DNA of 64,000 bases from an uncultured Pseudoteredinibacter sp. (GTDB lineage Bacteria > Pseudomonadota > Gammaproteobacteria > Pseudomonadales > Cellvibrionaceae): positions 248,001-312,000 of the forward strand of contig NZ_CANMSS010000003.1 in NCBI RefSeq assembly GCF_947500695.1. Direction: 5' to 3'. The position numbers were made by a program, and so were the translations under genes. Below the pieces are notes generated by a model. It did not search any database. It saw nothing but the letters and a program-made list of their open reading frames with translations, and was not told where the DNA came from. Positions 1-7,812 of this stretch are shown in pieces. How positions within the stretch are numbered: position 1 is the stretch's first letter; the number at the start of each line of letters is the position of its first letter.

Positions 1-119
1 ATATCATTGACGATTACAGCCACTTTTTTACCTTGGCGATTATTGAGGATGTGGCTGAGTACCGTTGTTTTACCGGCGCCGAGGAAGCCGGATAGTACGG
101 TTACGGGCAGTTGATTCAT
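1..119 (-). CDS. CobW/COG0523-family GTPase, N-terminal fragment
   Basis: The first 39 codons of a gene that runs off the left edge, read on the minus strand. The N-terminus [19 protein letters not shown] carries a Walker A P-loop (GFLGAGKT at about residues 10-17) of the form typical of COG0523 metallochaperone GTPases (CobW, YjiA, ZigA types). A few residues later comes VAVIVND, the usual following strand. Family members deliver Zn, Co or other metals in the cytoplasm using GTP. Which metal cannot be told, because the CxCC motif and the C-terminal domain lie outside the window. The gene is divergent from the ChaN-like gene, with about 190 bases between. Confidence 0.85.
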   Translation of the reverse strand, partial: MNQLPVTVLSGFLGAGKTTVLSHILNNRQGKKVAVIVND

Positions 120-244
120 TGTTATATATCTCTACAGGCTAGCTTTTCTTGGTATGACATATTATATCCAATTGTGCTAGAAGCGCTTTGTCGGGCTAAT
201 GTCTAGGGGGCTAGCATTGAAGTTTTTGGGAATTACTTGCAGAT

Positions 245-263
245 GTAATTGATAATCATTGCT
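245..263 (+). promoter_or_regulatory. Fur-like box upstream of the ChaN-like gene
   Basis: The 19 bases here match the classical Fur consensus at 13 positions, including an uninterrupted central GATAATCATT. The site is about 50 bases before the ATG of the ChaN-like gene, where a repressor would cover the promoter. ChaN homologues are known as iron-regulated proteins, which fits. Binding is inferred. Confidence 0.55.
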
Positions 264-312
264 GTGTGTAGGTTTAGGAGATAAAATAACGCCCTTTTAG
301 TTGGGGTTAATC

Positions 313-1311
313 ATGTCTTGGCTTAAGCCGTCTATGCGCAAAACTTCTTTTGTGTTGTTACCATTATCTCTATTACTAAGTGCCTGCTCTGGCACTGCGC
401 CAATATCCAAATCGATTGTGATAAAGGGAGGGAAGGTGGAATCTGTAGCCAATTTATACGACTACCAACTGCAAAATAGCGCGAGTGAGACCATTGAATT
501 AGCACAGCTACTTTCCGAGATCGATAAAGCCGATGTGCTTATGGTGGGTGAGTGGCATGCACATCCAGCTGTGCATTTATTTCAAGCCAAATTGATGGCG
601 GCCTTGGTAGCACAAGAGCGCCCGCTCAGCTTAGCAATGGAGCATTTTACGCGTGCCGATCAAGCAGAGCTTAATCGCTACCTAGCAGGTGAAATTGGTG
701 AGAGTACTTTACTCAAAAACACCAAGGCCTGGGACAATTATAAAAGTGATTACCGCCCTATGGTGGAAATTGCCCGTCACAACAAACTACCTGTTATTGC
801 CGCAAATGCCCCAAGGAACCATGTGAAGTGCGTTGGTCGAATTGGGCCAGCCTATCTAGATGGTTTGGCAACGGATGAGCGTGCAATGGTGGCCGCCAAG
901 GTGGATATCAGTGAATCACCTTACCGTGAAAAGTTCTTGGGCAATATGAAGGGTATGAGCTTATCCGAAGAACGCATTGCTAAAATGTTTGGCGCCCAAA
1001 TGACATGGGATGCCACAATGGCTGAATCTATTGCTTTGCATTTGGATAAAAACCCTAATCGTCGAATATTTCATGTTGCTGGACGTTTCCATACGGAAGG
1101 CGGATTGGGCACAGGGGCTGAGCTTCTGAAATTAAAACCAAATTTAAAAATTGCTTATATTACTGCGGTCACTGCAGATGAAAAATTGAGCGGGAATGAC
1201 TACCGCTTAGTTGTTGAAGAGTTACCGCCAATGTGGGTAAACAAAGAAGAGCGTAATGCAGTAATGGTTGGGCATAAGCGTAGTAAGCTCGATTGTGGAG
1301 AGAGTAAGTAA
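313..1311 (+). CDS. ChaN-like haem-binding lipoprotein
   Basis: A predicted 332-residue lipoprotein of the ChaN/Tiki-like superfamily (COG3016), whose members are iron-regulated and can bind haem. A hydrophobic signal peptide (about residues 8-26) ends in the lipobox LLSAC, so the mature protein should be lipid-anchored, probably at the outer membrane. The family signature VGEWHAHPAVH follows at about residue 77, and a later FHVAGRFHTEGG segment is typical of the fold. I chose ATG at 313, after a GGGG-rich stretch, over an in-frame TTG at 301. It is monocistronic, preceded by a Fur-like box, and probably has a role in haem or iron uptake. Confidence 0.8.
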   Translation: MSWLKPSMRKTSFVLLPLSLLLSACSGTAPISKSIVIKGGKVESVANLYDYQLQNSASETIELAQLLSEIDKADVLMVGEWHAHPAVHLFQAKLMAALVAQERPLSLAMEHFTRADQAELNRYLAGEIGESTLLKNTKAWDNYKSDYRPMVEIARHNKLPVIAANAPRNHVKCVGRIGPAYLDGLATDERAMVAAKVDISESPYREKFLGNMKGMSLSEERIAKMFGAQMTWDATMAESIALHLDKNPNRRIFHVAGRFHTEGGLGTGAELLKLKPNLKIAYITAVTADEKLSGNDYRLVVEELPPMWVNKEERNAVMVGHKRSKLDCGESK

Positions 1312-1338
1312 GTCGCTAAAGCCGGGGGCAGATCCCCA

Positions 1339-1620
1339 TTAAGGATAAAAATGCCAAAGCATTCTGCCAATGATATTTTCCGTTTGGCACAGCCCTATAT
1401 CTTCGCTGCTAACACCCGCTGAATTAAGGCTTTTAAGATAAAAACTTCCGCCTTCCGTTACTTCACAAACTTGTTTGAATATGGGCCCTATCGTGGGGTG
1501 GTCATAAACCAAAAACTGGCCCGGCCTTGATTTTTGGTAAAGTGTGAATAGTAGAAGGTAGTCCCCGTCATTAAAACGGGGGCTCATACTGTTACCAGTA
1601 ATCTTAAAAATCTTCAGCAT
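1339..1620 (-). CDS. sodX: Nickel-type SOD maturation protease
   Basis: A 93-residue S26-type (signal-peptidase-like) soluble protease. The Ser/Lys dyad is visible: Ser11 in GNSMSP and Lys49 in IFKQV. It lacks the membrane anchor of true signal peptidases, as is typical of the protease that trims the nickel-SOD propeptide to expose the catalytic N-terminal His. It starts 6 bases after the sodN stop codon on the same strand, so the two are almost certainly co-transcribed. Its partner is encoded next door, so the assignment rests on both sequence and context. Confidence 0.9.
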   Translation of the reverse strand: MLKIFKITGNSMSPRFNDGDYLLLFTLYQKSRPGQFLVYDHPTIGPIFKQVCEVTEGGSFYLKSLNSAGVSSEDIGLCQTENIIGRMLWHFYP

Positions 1621-1626
1621 GAAAAC

Positions 1627-2118
1627 TTAGGCTAGCTTTGGGTATACCACTTGCTCGGCTGGAGCATAAGGGCAGGTGGCGGTGTAGGTTTCAACACCTT
1701 TAGTCGCCCAAAAGTTTTCGGCAAATTGATTAATTAAATTTAGAAACTCAACAGCCATATCGCGATCGATATGTTGACGAACTTTTGAGCCTTGCAGCAT
1801 GATGTTATGGGCAAGCTCGTGGGTGCCAGGAAACTTCTCAAACTGCGGCGCTTTAAAATAATCACCCCAGATAATGCGAATCTCTTCTTTAGCTTTATTG
1901 CAGTGGCTTTCTTTTTCAGCAACTAGGCGGCCAAGCTTGGCTTGATCAGCAAGGCTAAGTTCGCCTTTTGCAGCCAGCTCATTAATTTGGTCGATCATGC
2001 GAATAGCGGTTAAAGCGGCAATTTGCGCGATAGCTGGATCATAAATACCACAGGGGATATCGCAGTGGGCGCTGGCGCTGGGGATGGTTTTGTCGAACAA
2101 AGACAATAGCTTATGCAT
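1627..2118 (-). CDS. sodN: Nickel-dependent superoxide dismutase
   Basis: A 163-residue nickel SOD that dismutates superoxide to O2 and H2O2. The diagnostic Ni-hook HCDIPCGIYDP is at residues 18-28. The mature enzyme ligates Ni with the N-terminal amine, His1, Cys2 and Cys6 after removal of the 17-residue propeptide MHKLLSLFDKTIPSASA. The ATG at 2118 is preceded by AAGGAA at good spacing. An upstream in-frame ATG at 2148 would add ten unlikely residues before the propeptide. The gene sits between a small His-rich membrane protein and sodX on one strand, and is divergent from the Fe-SOD gene. Confidence 0.96.
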   Translation of the reverse strand: MHKLLSLFDKTIPSASAHCDIPCGIYDPAIAQIAALTAIRMIDQINELAAKGELSLADQAKLGRLVAEKESHCNKAKEEIRIIWGDYFKAPQFEKFPGTHELAHNIMLQGSKVRQHIDRDMAVEFLNLINQFAENFWATKGVETYTATCPYAPAEQVVYPKLA

Positions 2119-2147
2119 GGTTATTCCTTTTGTTAGCAGGCTTTTCA

Positions 2148-2330
2148 TTAATCGTGGTTTTTCGCTTTTTGCTTGCGGGCGATATAGAACGCCGTGCCAA
2201 TAACGGCCGTGATCGCAATGGCGGTAAGAATATGGATAGGCTCTGCGGCCCAGTGCTGGTGGTCGTGACCTGGATGGGCTAAGGCAATTTGGCTGGCTCC
2301 AAGGCTAGCGGCAAGTAGGTATTTTTTCAT
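2148..2330 (-). CDS. Small His-rich membrane protein of the nickel SOD operon
   Basis: A 60-residue protein with a signal peptide (MKKYLLAASLGASQIALA), then HPGHDHQHW at the predicted mature N-terminus, one transmembrane helix (about residues 33-52) and a basic tail ARKQKAKNH. The ATG at 2330 follows AGGGGAG, and an earlier in-frame start at 2366 has no such site. The HPGHDH start resembles the mature end of HupE/UreJ nickel permeases, but only one membrane helix is present. Its place just before sodN suggests a role in nickel binding or delivery at the periplasmic face. That role is inferred. Confidence 0.7.
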   Translation of the reverse strand: MKKYLLAASLGASQIALAHPGHDHQHWAAEPIHILTAIAITAVIGTAFYIARKQKAKNHD

Positions 2331-2357
2331 AAAGGGGCTCCCCTGTGGTTTAGCGTG

Positions 2358-2414
2358 ATATTGCATGAGTGATTACACATTGATGCTAATGCGAATGTAA
2401 GTGATTTGCAATAT
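2358..2414. promoter_or_regulatory. Nested inverted repeats between the Ni-SOD and Fe-SOD genes
   Basis: A near-perfect palindrome TGCGAAT-N7-ATTTGCA lies at 2390-2410. It is bracketed by a perfect 8-base inverted repeat, ATATTGCA at 2358-2365 and TGCAATAT at 2407-2414. The site lies in the divergent spacer between the sodN operon and sodB, where a metal-responsive regulator (Fur or Nur type) could switch the two. The symmetry is seen directly; the regulator is not identified. Confidence 0.45.
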
Positions 2415-2574
2415 TAATTAAGAGTGGCTGCTCCAAATCACCATAGAAAAAATTTATTAGGATTCGGTAAATCAAAAAGCAAAAGATGCTAAAATTAGCC
2501 CCATTACTCGATACTGATAATTCGAGACAAACCCTGATACCGATAACCGATAGCCGCAAGATAAGGAAACGACT

Positions 2575-3156
2575 ATGTCCATTGAATTACCTGCTTTGCC
2601 TTACGCCCAGGATGCCCTGGCACCTCATATCTCTGCTGAAACCCTTGAGTATCACTATGGCAAGCATCATCAAACCTATGTGACCAAGCTAAATGGTTTG
2701 ATCCCAGGTACTGAGTTCGAAGGCAAGACTCTAGAAGAAATCGTTAAGTCTTCAGATGGTGGTGTGTTCAACAACGCTGCTCAAATCTGGAACCACAGCT
2801 TCTACTGGAACTGCTTAAGCCCAAATGGTGGTGGCGAAGCTACTGGTGCTGTTGCTGATAAAATCAACGAAGCTTTTGGTTCTTTCGAAGCCTTTAAAGA
2901 AGCTTTCACTACTTCAGCCGTTAACAACTTTGGTTCTTCTTGGACTTGGTTGGTACAGAATGCTGATGGCAGTGTAGCTATTGTAAACACCAGCAATGCA
3001 GCCACTCCATTGACTGACGAAGGTGTAACTCCGCTATTGACCGTTGATTTGTGGGAGCACGCTTACTACATCGATTACCGTAATGCGCGTCCTAACTACA
3101 TGAACGCTTTCTGGGCGCTTGTAAACTGGGACTTCGTTAACGCTAACATGGCGTAA
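2575..3156 (+). CDS. sodB: Iron superoxide dismutase
   Basis: A 193-residue cytoplasmic Fe/Mn-family SOD of the usual SodB length. Metal ligands lie in expected contexts: His in the [11 protein letters not shown] helix, His in the [10 protein letters not shown] stretch, and Asp and His in [12 protein letters not shown]. The segment [15 protein letters not shown] is characteristic of the iron form. A clear AAGGAA precedes the ATG. It is divergent from the nickel SOD operon, so the cell has two cytoplasmic SODs with different metals side by side, and the shared spacer holds palindromes that may coordinate them. A strong terminator follows. Confidence 0.96.
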   Translation: MSIELPALPYAQDALAPHISAETLEYHYGKHHQTYVTKLNGLIPGTEFEGKTLEEIVKSSDGGVFNNAAQIWNHSFYWNCLSPNGGGEATGAVADKINEAFGSFEAFKEAFTTSAVNNFGSSWTWLVQNADGSVAIVNTSNAATPLTDEGVTPLLTVDLWEHAYYIDYRNARPNYMNAFWALVNWDFVNANMA

Positions 3157-3180
3157 TTACGAGTACAGTTTATTTGTACT

Positions 3181-3213
3181 AAAACCGCCAGCTTTGCTGG
3201 CGGTTTTGTTTTT
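3181..3213. terminator. Rho-independent terminator after sodB
   Basis: AAAACCGCCAGC-TTTG-CTGGCGGTTTTG followed by a T-run. The arms are flanked by A and T runs, so it can serve sodB on the plus strand and, in reverse, the converging AraC-type gene. Confidence 0.9.
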
Positions 3214-3233
3214 GGTAGATCAATTATTTGTCT

Positions 3234-4139
3234 TTAGTCTTTTACTTTAACTGGAAGATACAGCGTAACTTCCATCTCTCTTGATTCATAATCTCTTAGA
3301 TTACTCATCAACTCCATAACCTCGGCTTCATAATCAGCTTCTAAATCTTGCTCTAGCAAGTGACTGTATAGCGCATCCCAAGCAGCGGCATAAGCTGTGC
3401 CGGAGTCTATTCGTACTTTGGTGCACAGGTAGTGAGAAGCTGGAAGGCTTTTGTTGGCAGAGTGAGCTGGGCATTCATAGCCTACGTAAAATGGTTGGGA
3501 GACCGGTGAAATCGCAGCGTCCCATTGGTAAATAGACACACCGTGGGAGATGTCTTTGGGTGTGATTTGAAACCAGATTTCAAAGATTTTTTCGAGGTTA
3601 TGACCTTGCTGCTTACTGGTGAAGTAGTGACGCTCGGGGAGACTCACAAGTTCAAATTGCATGTCTTTACACATAGCTTTTTCAAGGCTGGTTTCATTTT
3701 CTGTTGGCTGTCCTAGCTTCAACATAATTTGATCCCACAACTCGGCATCCTTTAGTTGATTGCTGCGTCGGATCTCAGAAGCGGATAAGCCTAGGTCTCT
3801 TTTTAAGGCTTTCGCCAATGCTTGCGATGAAGAAAATCCCGTTTCCAGTGCGATATCTGTAACGGCTTTTTTCTCTAGGGAAAGGCTATAAACCGCTTGT
3901 TTTAGGCGCATTCGGCGAAGATACTTAACTGGCGATTCGCCGAATACCAGCTTAAACATATAGTGAAAATGACTGGGTGATATGGCGCATTCATCGGCAA
4001 TATCATTCCAATTTAAATTTTCGCTAAAGCGGTCTTGCATGATTTGGGTGGCTTTAACAAAGCGCTTTTTCCAATGCGGTGCAAGATCATCAATTAATTG
4101 AGATTCTGGAATTAAAACAGTGGCATCTTTTTTTGTCAT
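3234..4139 (-). CDS. AraC-family regulator with GyrI-like effector domain
   Basis: A 301-residue regulator with the order seen in Rob-like proteins: an AraC double helix-turn-helix at the N-terminus (about residues 25-120, with FSENLNWNDIADECAISPSHFHYMFK and ALETGFSSSQALAKALKR), then a GyrI-like small-molecule-binding domain (about 155-300). Such proteins sense hydrophobic or cationic compounds and often control efflux or stress genes. I chose the ATG at 4139, preceded by AGGGAAG, over an upstream TTG at 4184. Repeats just upstream may be its own operator. It ends head-to-head with sodB. Its targets are not evident. Confidence 0.8.
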   Translation of the reverse strand: MTKKDATVLIPESQLIDDLAPHWKKRFVKATQIMQDRFSENLNWNDIADECAISPSHFHYMFKLVFGESPVKYLRRMRLKQAVYSLSLEKKAVTDIALETGFSSSQALAKALKRDLGLSASEIRRSNQLKDAELWDQIMLKLGQPTENETSLEKAMCKDMQFELVSLPERHYFTSKQQGHNLEKIFEIWFQITPKDISHGVSIYQWDAAISPVSQPFYVGYECPAHSANKSLPASHYLCTKVRIDSGTAYAAAWDALYSHLLEQDLEADYEAEVMELMSNLRDYESREMEVTLYLPVKVKD

Positions 4140-4181
4140 AGTAGACTTCCCTATGGCAGAGTTCGGCAAATTCACGTTTTT

Positions 4182-4223
4182 CAAGTTATATAGGCTTTCA
4201 AACTATATAGCTTTGCAAGTTAT
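4182..4223. repeat. Imperfect direct repeats upstream of the AraC/GyrI gene
   Basis: CAAGTTAT occurs at 4182-4189 and again at 4216-4223. A second interleaved pair reads TATATAGGCTTTCAA and TATATAGCTTTGCAA. Their place 40-85 bases before the regulator's start suggests an autoregulatory operator. Confidence 0.4.
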
Positions 4224-4244
4224 TCAGTTCATAGTGGCTGAACA

Positions 4245-4272
4245 AAAAGAGGCTATGGATAAACCATAGCCT
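4245..4272 (-). terminator. Terminator of the beta-barrel protein gene
   Basis: Read on the minus strand, a perfect 9-base-pair stem (AGGCTATGG / CCATAGCCT) with a 5-base loop is followed by CTTTTTG. It lies about 30 bases past the stop codon of the gene at 4304-4972. Confidence 0.8.
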
Positions 4273-4303
4273 AGAGGAGAGTCGTTGAAAGGTCGTCTAT
4301 CGC

Positions 4304-4972
4304 TTAGAAGTGGAATCTTAAGCCAATGGTGGCGGCATTGGATTCATAGCGACGCTTATCGCTATCGTCTTTGCCGTGAATAAGAGCCAAATCTAGAGAT
4401 ACATCTTTGCTAATAGCGATAGGGCTGTTGAGCTTCCAGCTACTCACATCTCCTGCTTTAGTATAGCGGACATTGAGTTCCCAGCCATCGCTAATGGCGG
4501 TTTTCCAAGCTACTGACCAAAGTACATCGGTCTCTTTACCAGATCCTCTAAAAGGCTCGATGGCTTTATCGATTTTTAAGCTGCCATGATCTTTGTGATC
4601 ATTGTGGTTCATGCCTAATTCGAAGTTTAGATGATTACTTGGGTCTAGCTTTGCGATTACACCTAATGAAACATTCGCATTGGTTTCTTTGTCATCCAGC
4701 GATAAACGTATATTGCCGGAGTTGGCGCTGTCATCCGTACGTGATTGAGTGAGCTCACCACGTACGTATGTGTATTCATTAATACGCTTGCTTAACTCGG
4801 TGCGAAACGCTTTGCTGTCTAACTTAAAGCTGTTATTACCTACTTTAATTTTCGATTCCGCCACACCAGCATTGATGTCGACATAATCATATTTGGGCTC
4901 AGCGGCATAGCTCAAAGGAGAGTTTAAACTCAAAGCCAATACTGCAAGACTCATGCTAACTGATAATTTCAT
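4304..4972 (-). CDS. Predicted outer-membrane beta-barrel protein, function unknown
   Basis: A 222-residue protein with a cleavable signal peptide ending SYAAEP (about residue 23). The rest alternates polar and hydrophobic residues in short strands (YTYVRGELTQSRTD, NVSLGVIAKLDP, ELNVRYTKAGD) and ends in GLRFHF, a C-terminal aromatic of the kind needed for outer-membrane barrel assembly. This fits an 8-10-strand OmpA- or opacity-type barrel. The ATG at 4972 follows GTGGAG; an upstream in-frame start at 5074 adds a non-signal-like stretch. It has its own terminator and no informative neighbours, so no function is proposed. Confidence 0.65.
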   Translation of the reverse strand: MKLSVSMSLAVLALSLNSPLSYAAEPKYDYVDINAGVAESKIKVGNNSFKLDSKAFRTELSKRINEYTYVRGELTQSRTDDSANSGNIRLSLDDKETNANVSLGVIAKLDPSNHLNFELGMNHNDHKDHGSLKIDKAIEPFRGSGKETDVLWSVAWKTAISDGWELNVRYTKAGDVSSWKLNSPIAISKDVSLDLALIHGKDDSDKRRYESNAATIGLRFHF

Positions 4973-5275
4973 AGTGATACTCCACGTCCGTTGAATCAAT
5001 GGCTGTATTTTAGGTCTCAGATTTGGGATAAACGTATCCGCGTTTACGGCGAAGGGCCCAAGAAAAGCCAACAAGCGTTAACTTTCATTAAGTGCCAGCC
5101 AGTTCTTCTTGCTAGATCACTTTTCGTTTGTTTGCTGGGGAATCCACCCTCGAGCGGACTGGTGGTTTTGTGTACAGGTGTCGTGAAGCGGCCTTTGATC
5201 GTGTAGAATGCTGGGCTGATTAAGGTACCAGCTAGCCCATCAAATAAGGGCAGTAAAAAGAGGATAGCTAGTCAT
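4973..5275. other. Intergenic spacer between divergent genes
   Basis: 303 bases between divergent genes. I see a weak stem (CCACC at 5144-5148 and GGTGG at 5161-5165, then TTTTG), too short to call a terminator with confidence, and a GAGGA element before the next start. No gene or RNA is recognised. Confidence 0.4.
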
Positions 5276-6082
5276 ATGAGTGTTGAACGTCGTGAGCCGA
5301 CTTTTGGAGAGCAGGGTGCTTCTCAAGCAGCCCCCGAAGCCGAGGTAAATACTGGTTATTCTGTTACATCTGAGCAGGCCAGTTATGCGCCGCCGCCCAA
5401 GGCGGCTAAGTCGCAGGGTTCTTCTTTCTCTTGGTTGGCACTTTTCGCCCTACTATTTGCCTTCGCAGCAAGCGGCGCTGCCGGCTACCTCTATTGGCAG
5501 GGACAGCAAGATAAGCAGGCAGCGGCCGCCGCTATGTCCTCAGCAGAAGATCGTATTGCCGCCTTGGAGCAAAAACTCGACTTTTCCAATGAAGAATCTA
5601 CCCAGTCGGTAGAGGCTATTCGCGCCAAGATAAAATGGGCAGATTCTGAGATTCGCAAGTTGTGGGGGGTGGCCTATGATCGCAACCGCAAAACGATCGA
5701 TCAACATAAGAAGCAACTGGCGAGCCTAGATAAAAAGCTAAAGAGCACTGCGAGCGAGGCCTCTAAGGCTGCTAAAACTTCTGCAAGCCAAGCGGATAGC
5801 TTAAGCAAGCTGGAAACCCTTAGTACTGGTCAGGAAAAACGCCTAGCACAAGCTGAGGCTAGCCTGCAGCAGCGCGCTAAGGACTTACAAAGCGCTTTGA
5901 GTGATGTAGAAGCTCAGGCTTTGCAATTAGACCAATTGCGTAATGGCATTCTTGAGCGTGTGAAGCAAAATGAGGAATCTATTGAGTCCATTACGGTTTA
6001 CCGTAAAACCACCAATAGAGAACTACTGAACATCAAGAAACGCTTAGATGCTGTGCAAGCTGGCACTAAACCAGCCGCGTAG
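5276..6082 (+). CDS. Single-pass membrane protein with long coiled coil
   Basis: A 268-residue protein with an acidic, Pro/Ala-rich cytoplasmic N-terminus (about 1-45), one transmembrane helix (about 49-73, WLALFALLFAFAASGAAGYLYW) and a long Ala/Gln/Lys-rich coiled coil (about 80-260) on the far side. A short non-coiled segment with IRKLWGVAYDRNR at about residue 126 may be a functional hinge. Similar proteins sit beside fumarase genes in pseudomonads, as far as I recall, but no function is established. It precedes the fumarase gene on the same strand by about 120 bases. A structural or scaffolding role is the most that can be inferred. Confidence 0.65.
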   Translation: MSVERREPTFGEQGASQAAPEAEVNTGYSVTSEQASYAPPPKAAKSQGSSFSWLALFALLFAFAASGAAGYLYWQGQQDKQAAAAAMSSAEDRIAALEQKLDFSNEESTQSVEAIRAKIKWADSEIRKLWGVAYDRNRKTIDQHKKQLASLDKKLKSTASEASKAAKTSASQADSLSKLETLSTGQEKRLAQAEASLQQRAKDLQSALSDVEAQALQLDQLRNGILERVKQNEESIESITVYRKTTNRELLNIKKRLDAVQAGTKPAA

Positions 6083-6205
6083 CTGAGCTATAATTAGAGC
6101 TGTAAGGGAGTTAAAGGAAGCTTAAAGCTTCGCCCTGCTGCAGCCGCAGATAACGTACAGTTTAACCATAGTAGAAATTAGCCTAACTAGATTAGAGAGA
6201 ACACC

Positions 6206-7723
6206 ATGACTACCGTGATTCGTCCCCAGGATCTGATCGACAGTGTCGCAGATGCCCTTCAGTTTATTTCCTACTACCATCCGGTAGACTTTATTCAGGC
6301 CGTTCACCGTGCCTATGAAAAGGAAGCTAACCCAGCGGCGAAAGACGCTATGGCGCAGATCCTGATTAACTCTCGTATGTGTGCCGAAGGCCATCGTCCG
6401 ATCTGTCAGGATACCGGTATTGTTTCTGTATTCCTGAAAGTGGGCATGAACGTGCAGTGGGAGGGCGATATGAGCCTAGAGGATATGGTAAACGAAGGTG
6501 TTCGTCGGGCTTATAACCACCCAGATAACAAGCTGCGCGCTTCGGTTTTGGCCGACCCAGACGGTGCCCGTAAAAACACCGGTGATAACACTCCAGCAAT
6601 GATCACCTACAAAATTGTCCCTGGTGATAAAGTTGATGTGCATGTTGTAGCCAAAGGCGGCGGTAGCGAAGCCAAAACGAAATTTGCCATGCTGAACCCT
6701 TCTGACAATGTTGTCGATTGGGTATTGAAGATGGTGCCGACTATGGGTGCTGGTTGGTGTCCGCCTGGTATCCTAGGTATTGGTATCGGTGGTACTGCAG
6801 ATAAAGCTCTGGCAATGGCGAAAGAGTCATTGCTTGACCCTATCGATATTCACGATCTACAAGAAGCCGGTGCGAGCAATCGTGCTGAAGAATTGCGCTT
6901 AGAGTTGTTCGATAAAGTGAATAAGCTAGGCATTGGTGCTCAGGGCTTAGGTGGTTTAACCACGGTTCTAGACATCAAAGTAAAAGATTGCCCAACCCAC
7001 GCGGCCAACAAGCCAGTGGCGATTATTCCAAACTGTGCGGCGACTCGTTTGGCTAAGTTTACCTTAGATGGTTCTGGTCCATCTTTACAAACGCCTCCTA
7101 GTTTAGACGATTGGCCTGAGATTACTTGGGAAGTGGGTGATGCTCGTCGCGTGAATTTGGATGAGCTTACTAAAGAAGACATTCAAGAGTGGAAAACTGG
7201 TGAAACTGTTTTGCTATCCGGCAAAATGTACACTGGCCGCGACGCTGCCCATAAACGTATGGTGGATATGATCGCTAAGGGTGAAAAACTACCCGTTGAT
7301 TTCACCAATAAGTTTATTTACTACGTTGGCCCGGTAGACCCAGTACGTGAAGAAGTTGTTGGCCCTGCTGGTCCTACAACCGCTACTCGCATGGATAAGT
7401 TTACTCGCACTATGCTGGAAGAAACTGGTCTAATTGGCATGGTCGGTAAAGCTGAGCGCGGTGAGCTTGCTATCGAAGCTATTAAAGATAACAAGGCGGT
7501 TTATCTAATGGCAGTGGGTGGTTCGGCTTACTTGGTATCTAAGGCCATCAAGGCTTCTAAGGTTGCGGGTTTTGAAGATCTTGGTATGGAAGCTATCTAT
7601 GAGTTTGATATCAAAGATATGCCGGTAACCGTAGCAGTTGACAGTACCGGTGAATCTGCTCACCAGACTGGTCCGAAAATTTGGCAAGCAAAAATTGAAG
7701 AAGGCGTTATTGAAGTTAAATAA
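6206..7723 (+). CDS. fumA: Class I fumarate hydratase
   Basis: A 505-residue iron-sulfur fumarase interconverting fumarate and malate in the TCA cycle. It is full length for the single-chain form, with an N-terminal alpha-like domain and a C-terminal beta-like domain joined near residue 335. Cluster-ligand contexts are visible (HRPICQDTGI, GWCPPGILGIGIGG, IIPNCAATR). The C-terminal half has GPTTATRMDKFT and VAVDSTGESAHQTGP. [4Fe-4S] fumarases of this class are oxygen- and superoxide-sensitive, so the nearby SOD genes are functionally apt. A Shine-Dalgarno-like GAGAGAA precedes the ATG. Confidence 0.93.
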   Translation: MTTVIRPQDLIDSVADALQFISYYHPVDFIQAVHRAYEKEANPAAKDAMAQILINSRMCAEGHRPICQDTGIVSVFLKVGMNVQWEGDMSLEDMVNEGVRRAYNHPDNKLRASVLADPDGARKNTGDNTPAMITYKIVPGDKVDVHVVAKGGGSEAKTKFAMLNPSDNVVDWVLKMVPTMGAGWCPPGILGIGIGGTADKALAMAKESLLDPIDIHDLQEAGASNRAEELRLELFDKVNKLGIGAQGLGGLTTVLDIKVKDCPTHAANKPVAIIPNCAATRLAKFTLDGSGPSLQTPPSLDDWPEITWEVGDARRVNLDELTKEDIQEWKTGETVLLSGKMYTGRDAAHKRMVDMIAKGEKLPVDFTNKFIYYVGPVDPVREEVVGPAGPTTATRMDKFTRTMLEETGLIGMVGKAERGELAIEAIKDNKAVYLMAVGGSAYLVSKAIKASKVAGFEDLGMEAIYEFDIKDMPVTVAVDSTGESAHQTGPKIWQAKIEEGVIEVK

Positions 7724-7736
7724 TCCTTCTTCAATT

Positions 7737-7770
7737 AATTAGCTGTTTACAAGAACAGCTAATTAAAAAA
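7737..7770 (+). terminator. Terminator after fumarase
   Basis: AATTAGCTGTT and AACAGCTAATT form an 11-base-pair stem around a 6-base loop, followed by AAAAAA. The flanking TTAATT/AATTAA makes it usable on either strand. A second hairpin (GGGCGgcctaggtCGCCC, 7773-7790) lies just downstream. Confidence 0.75.
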
Positions 7771-7812
7771 TAGGGCGGCCTAGGTCGCCCAAGTTTTAAT
7801 TAAGGTAATTCT

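Noticed and set aside
1321..1345. GGGGGCAGATCCCC as a tenth copy of the palindrome family
   Set aside because: It lacks the TCAGA-TCTGA arms and the TCGAAGCC tail.
6122..6394. Minus-strand open frames across the fumarase gene
   Set aside because: They lie antisense to a well-supported gene and encode no recognisable motif. The same holds for other antisense frames in metE, trpB and fabV.
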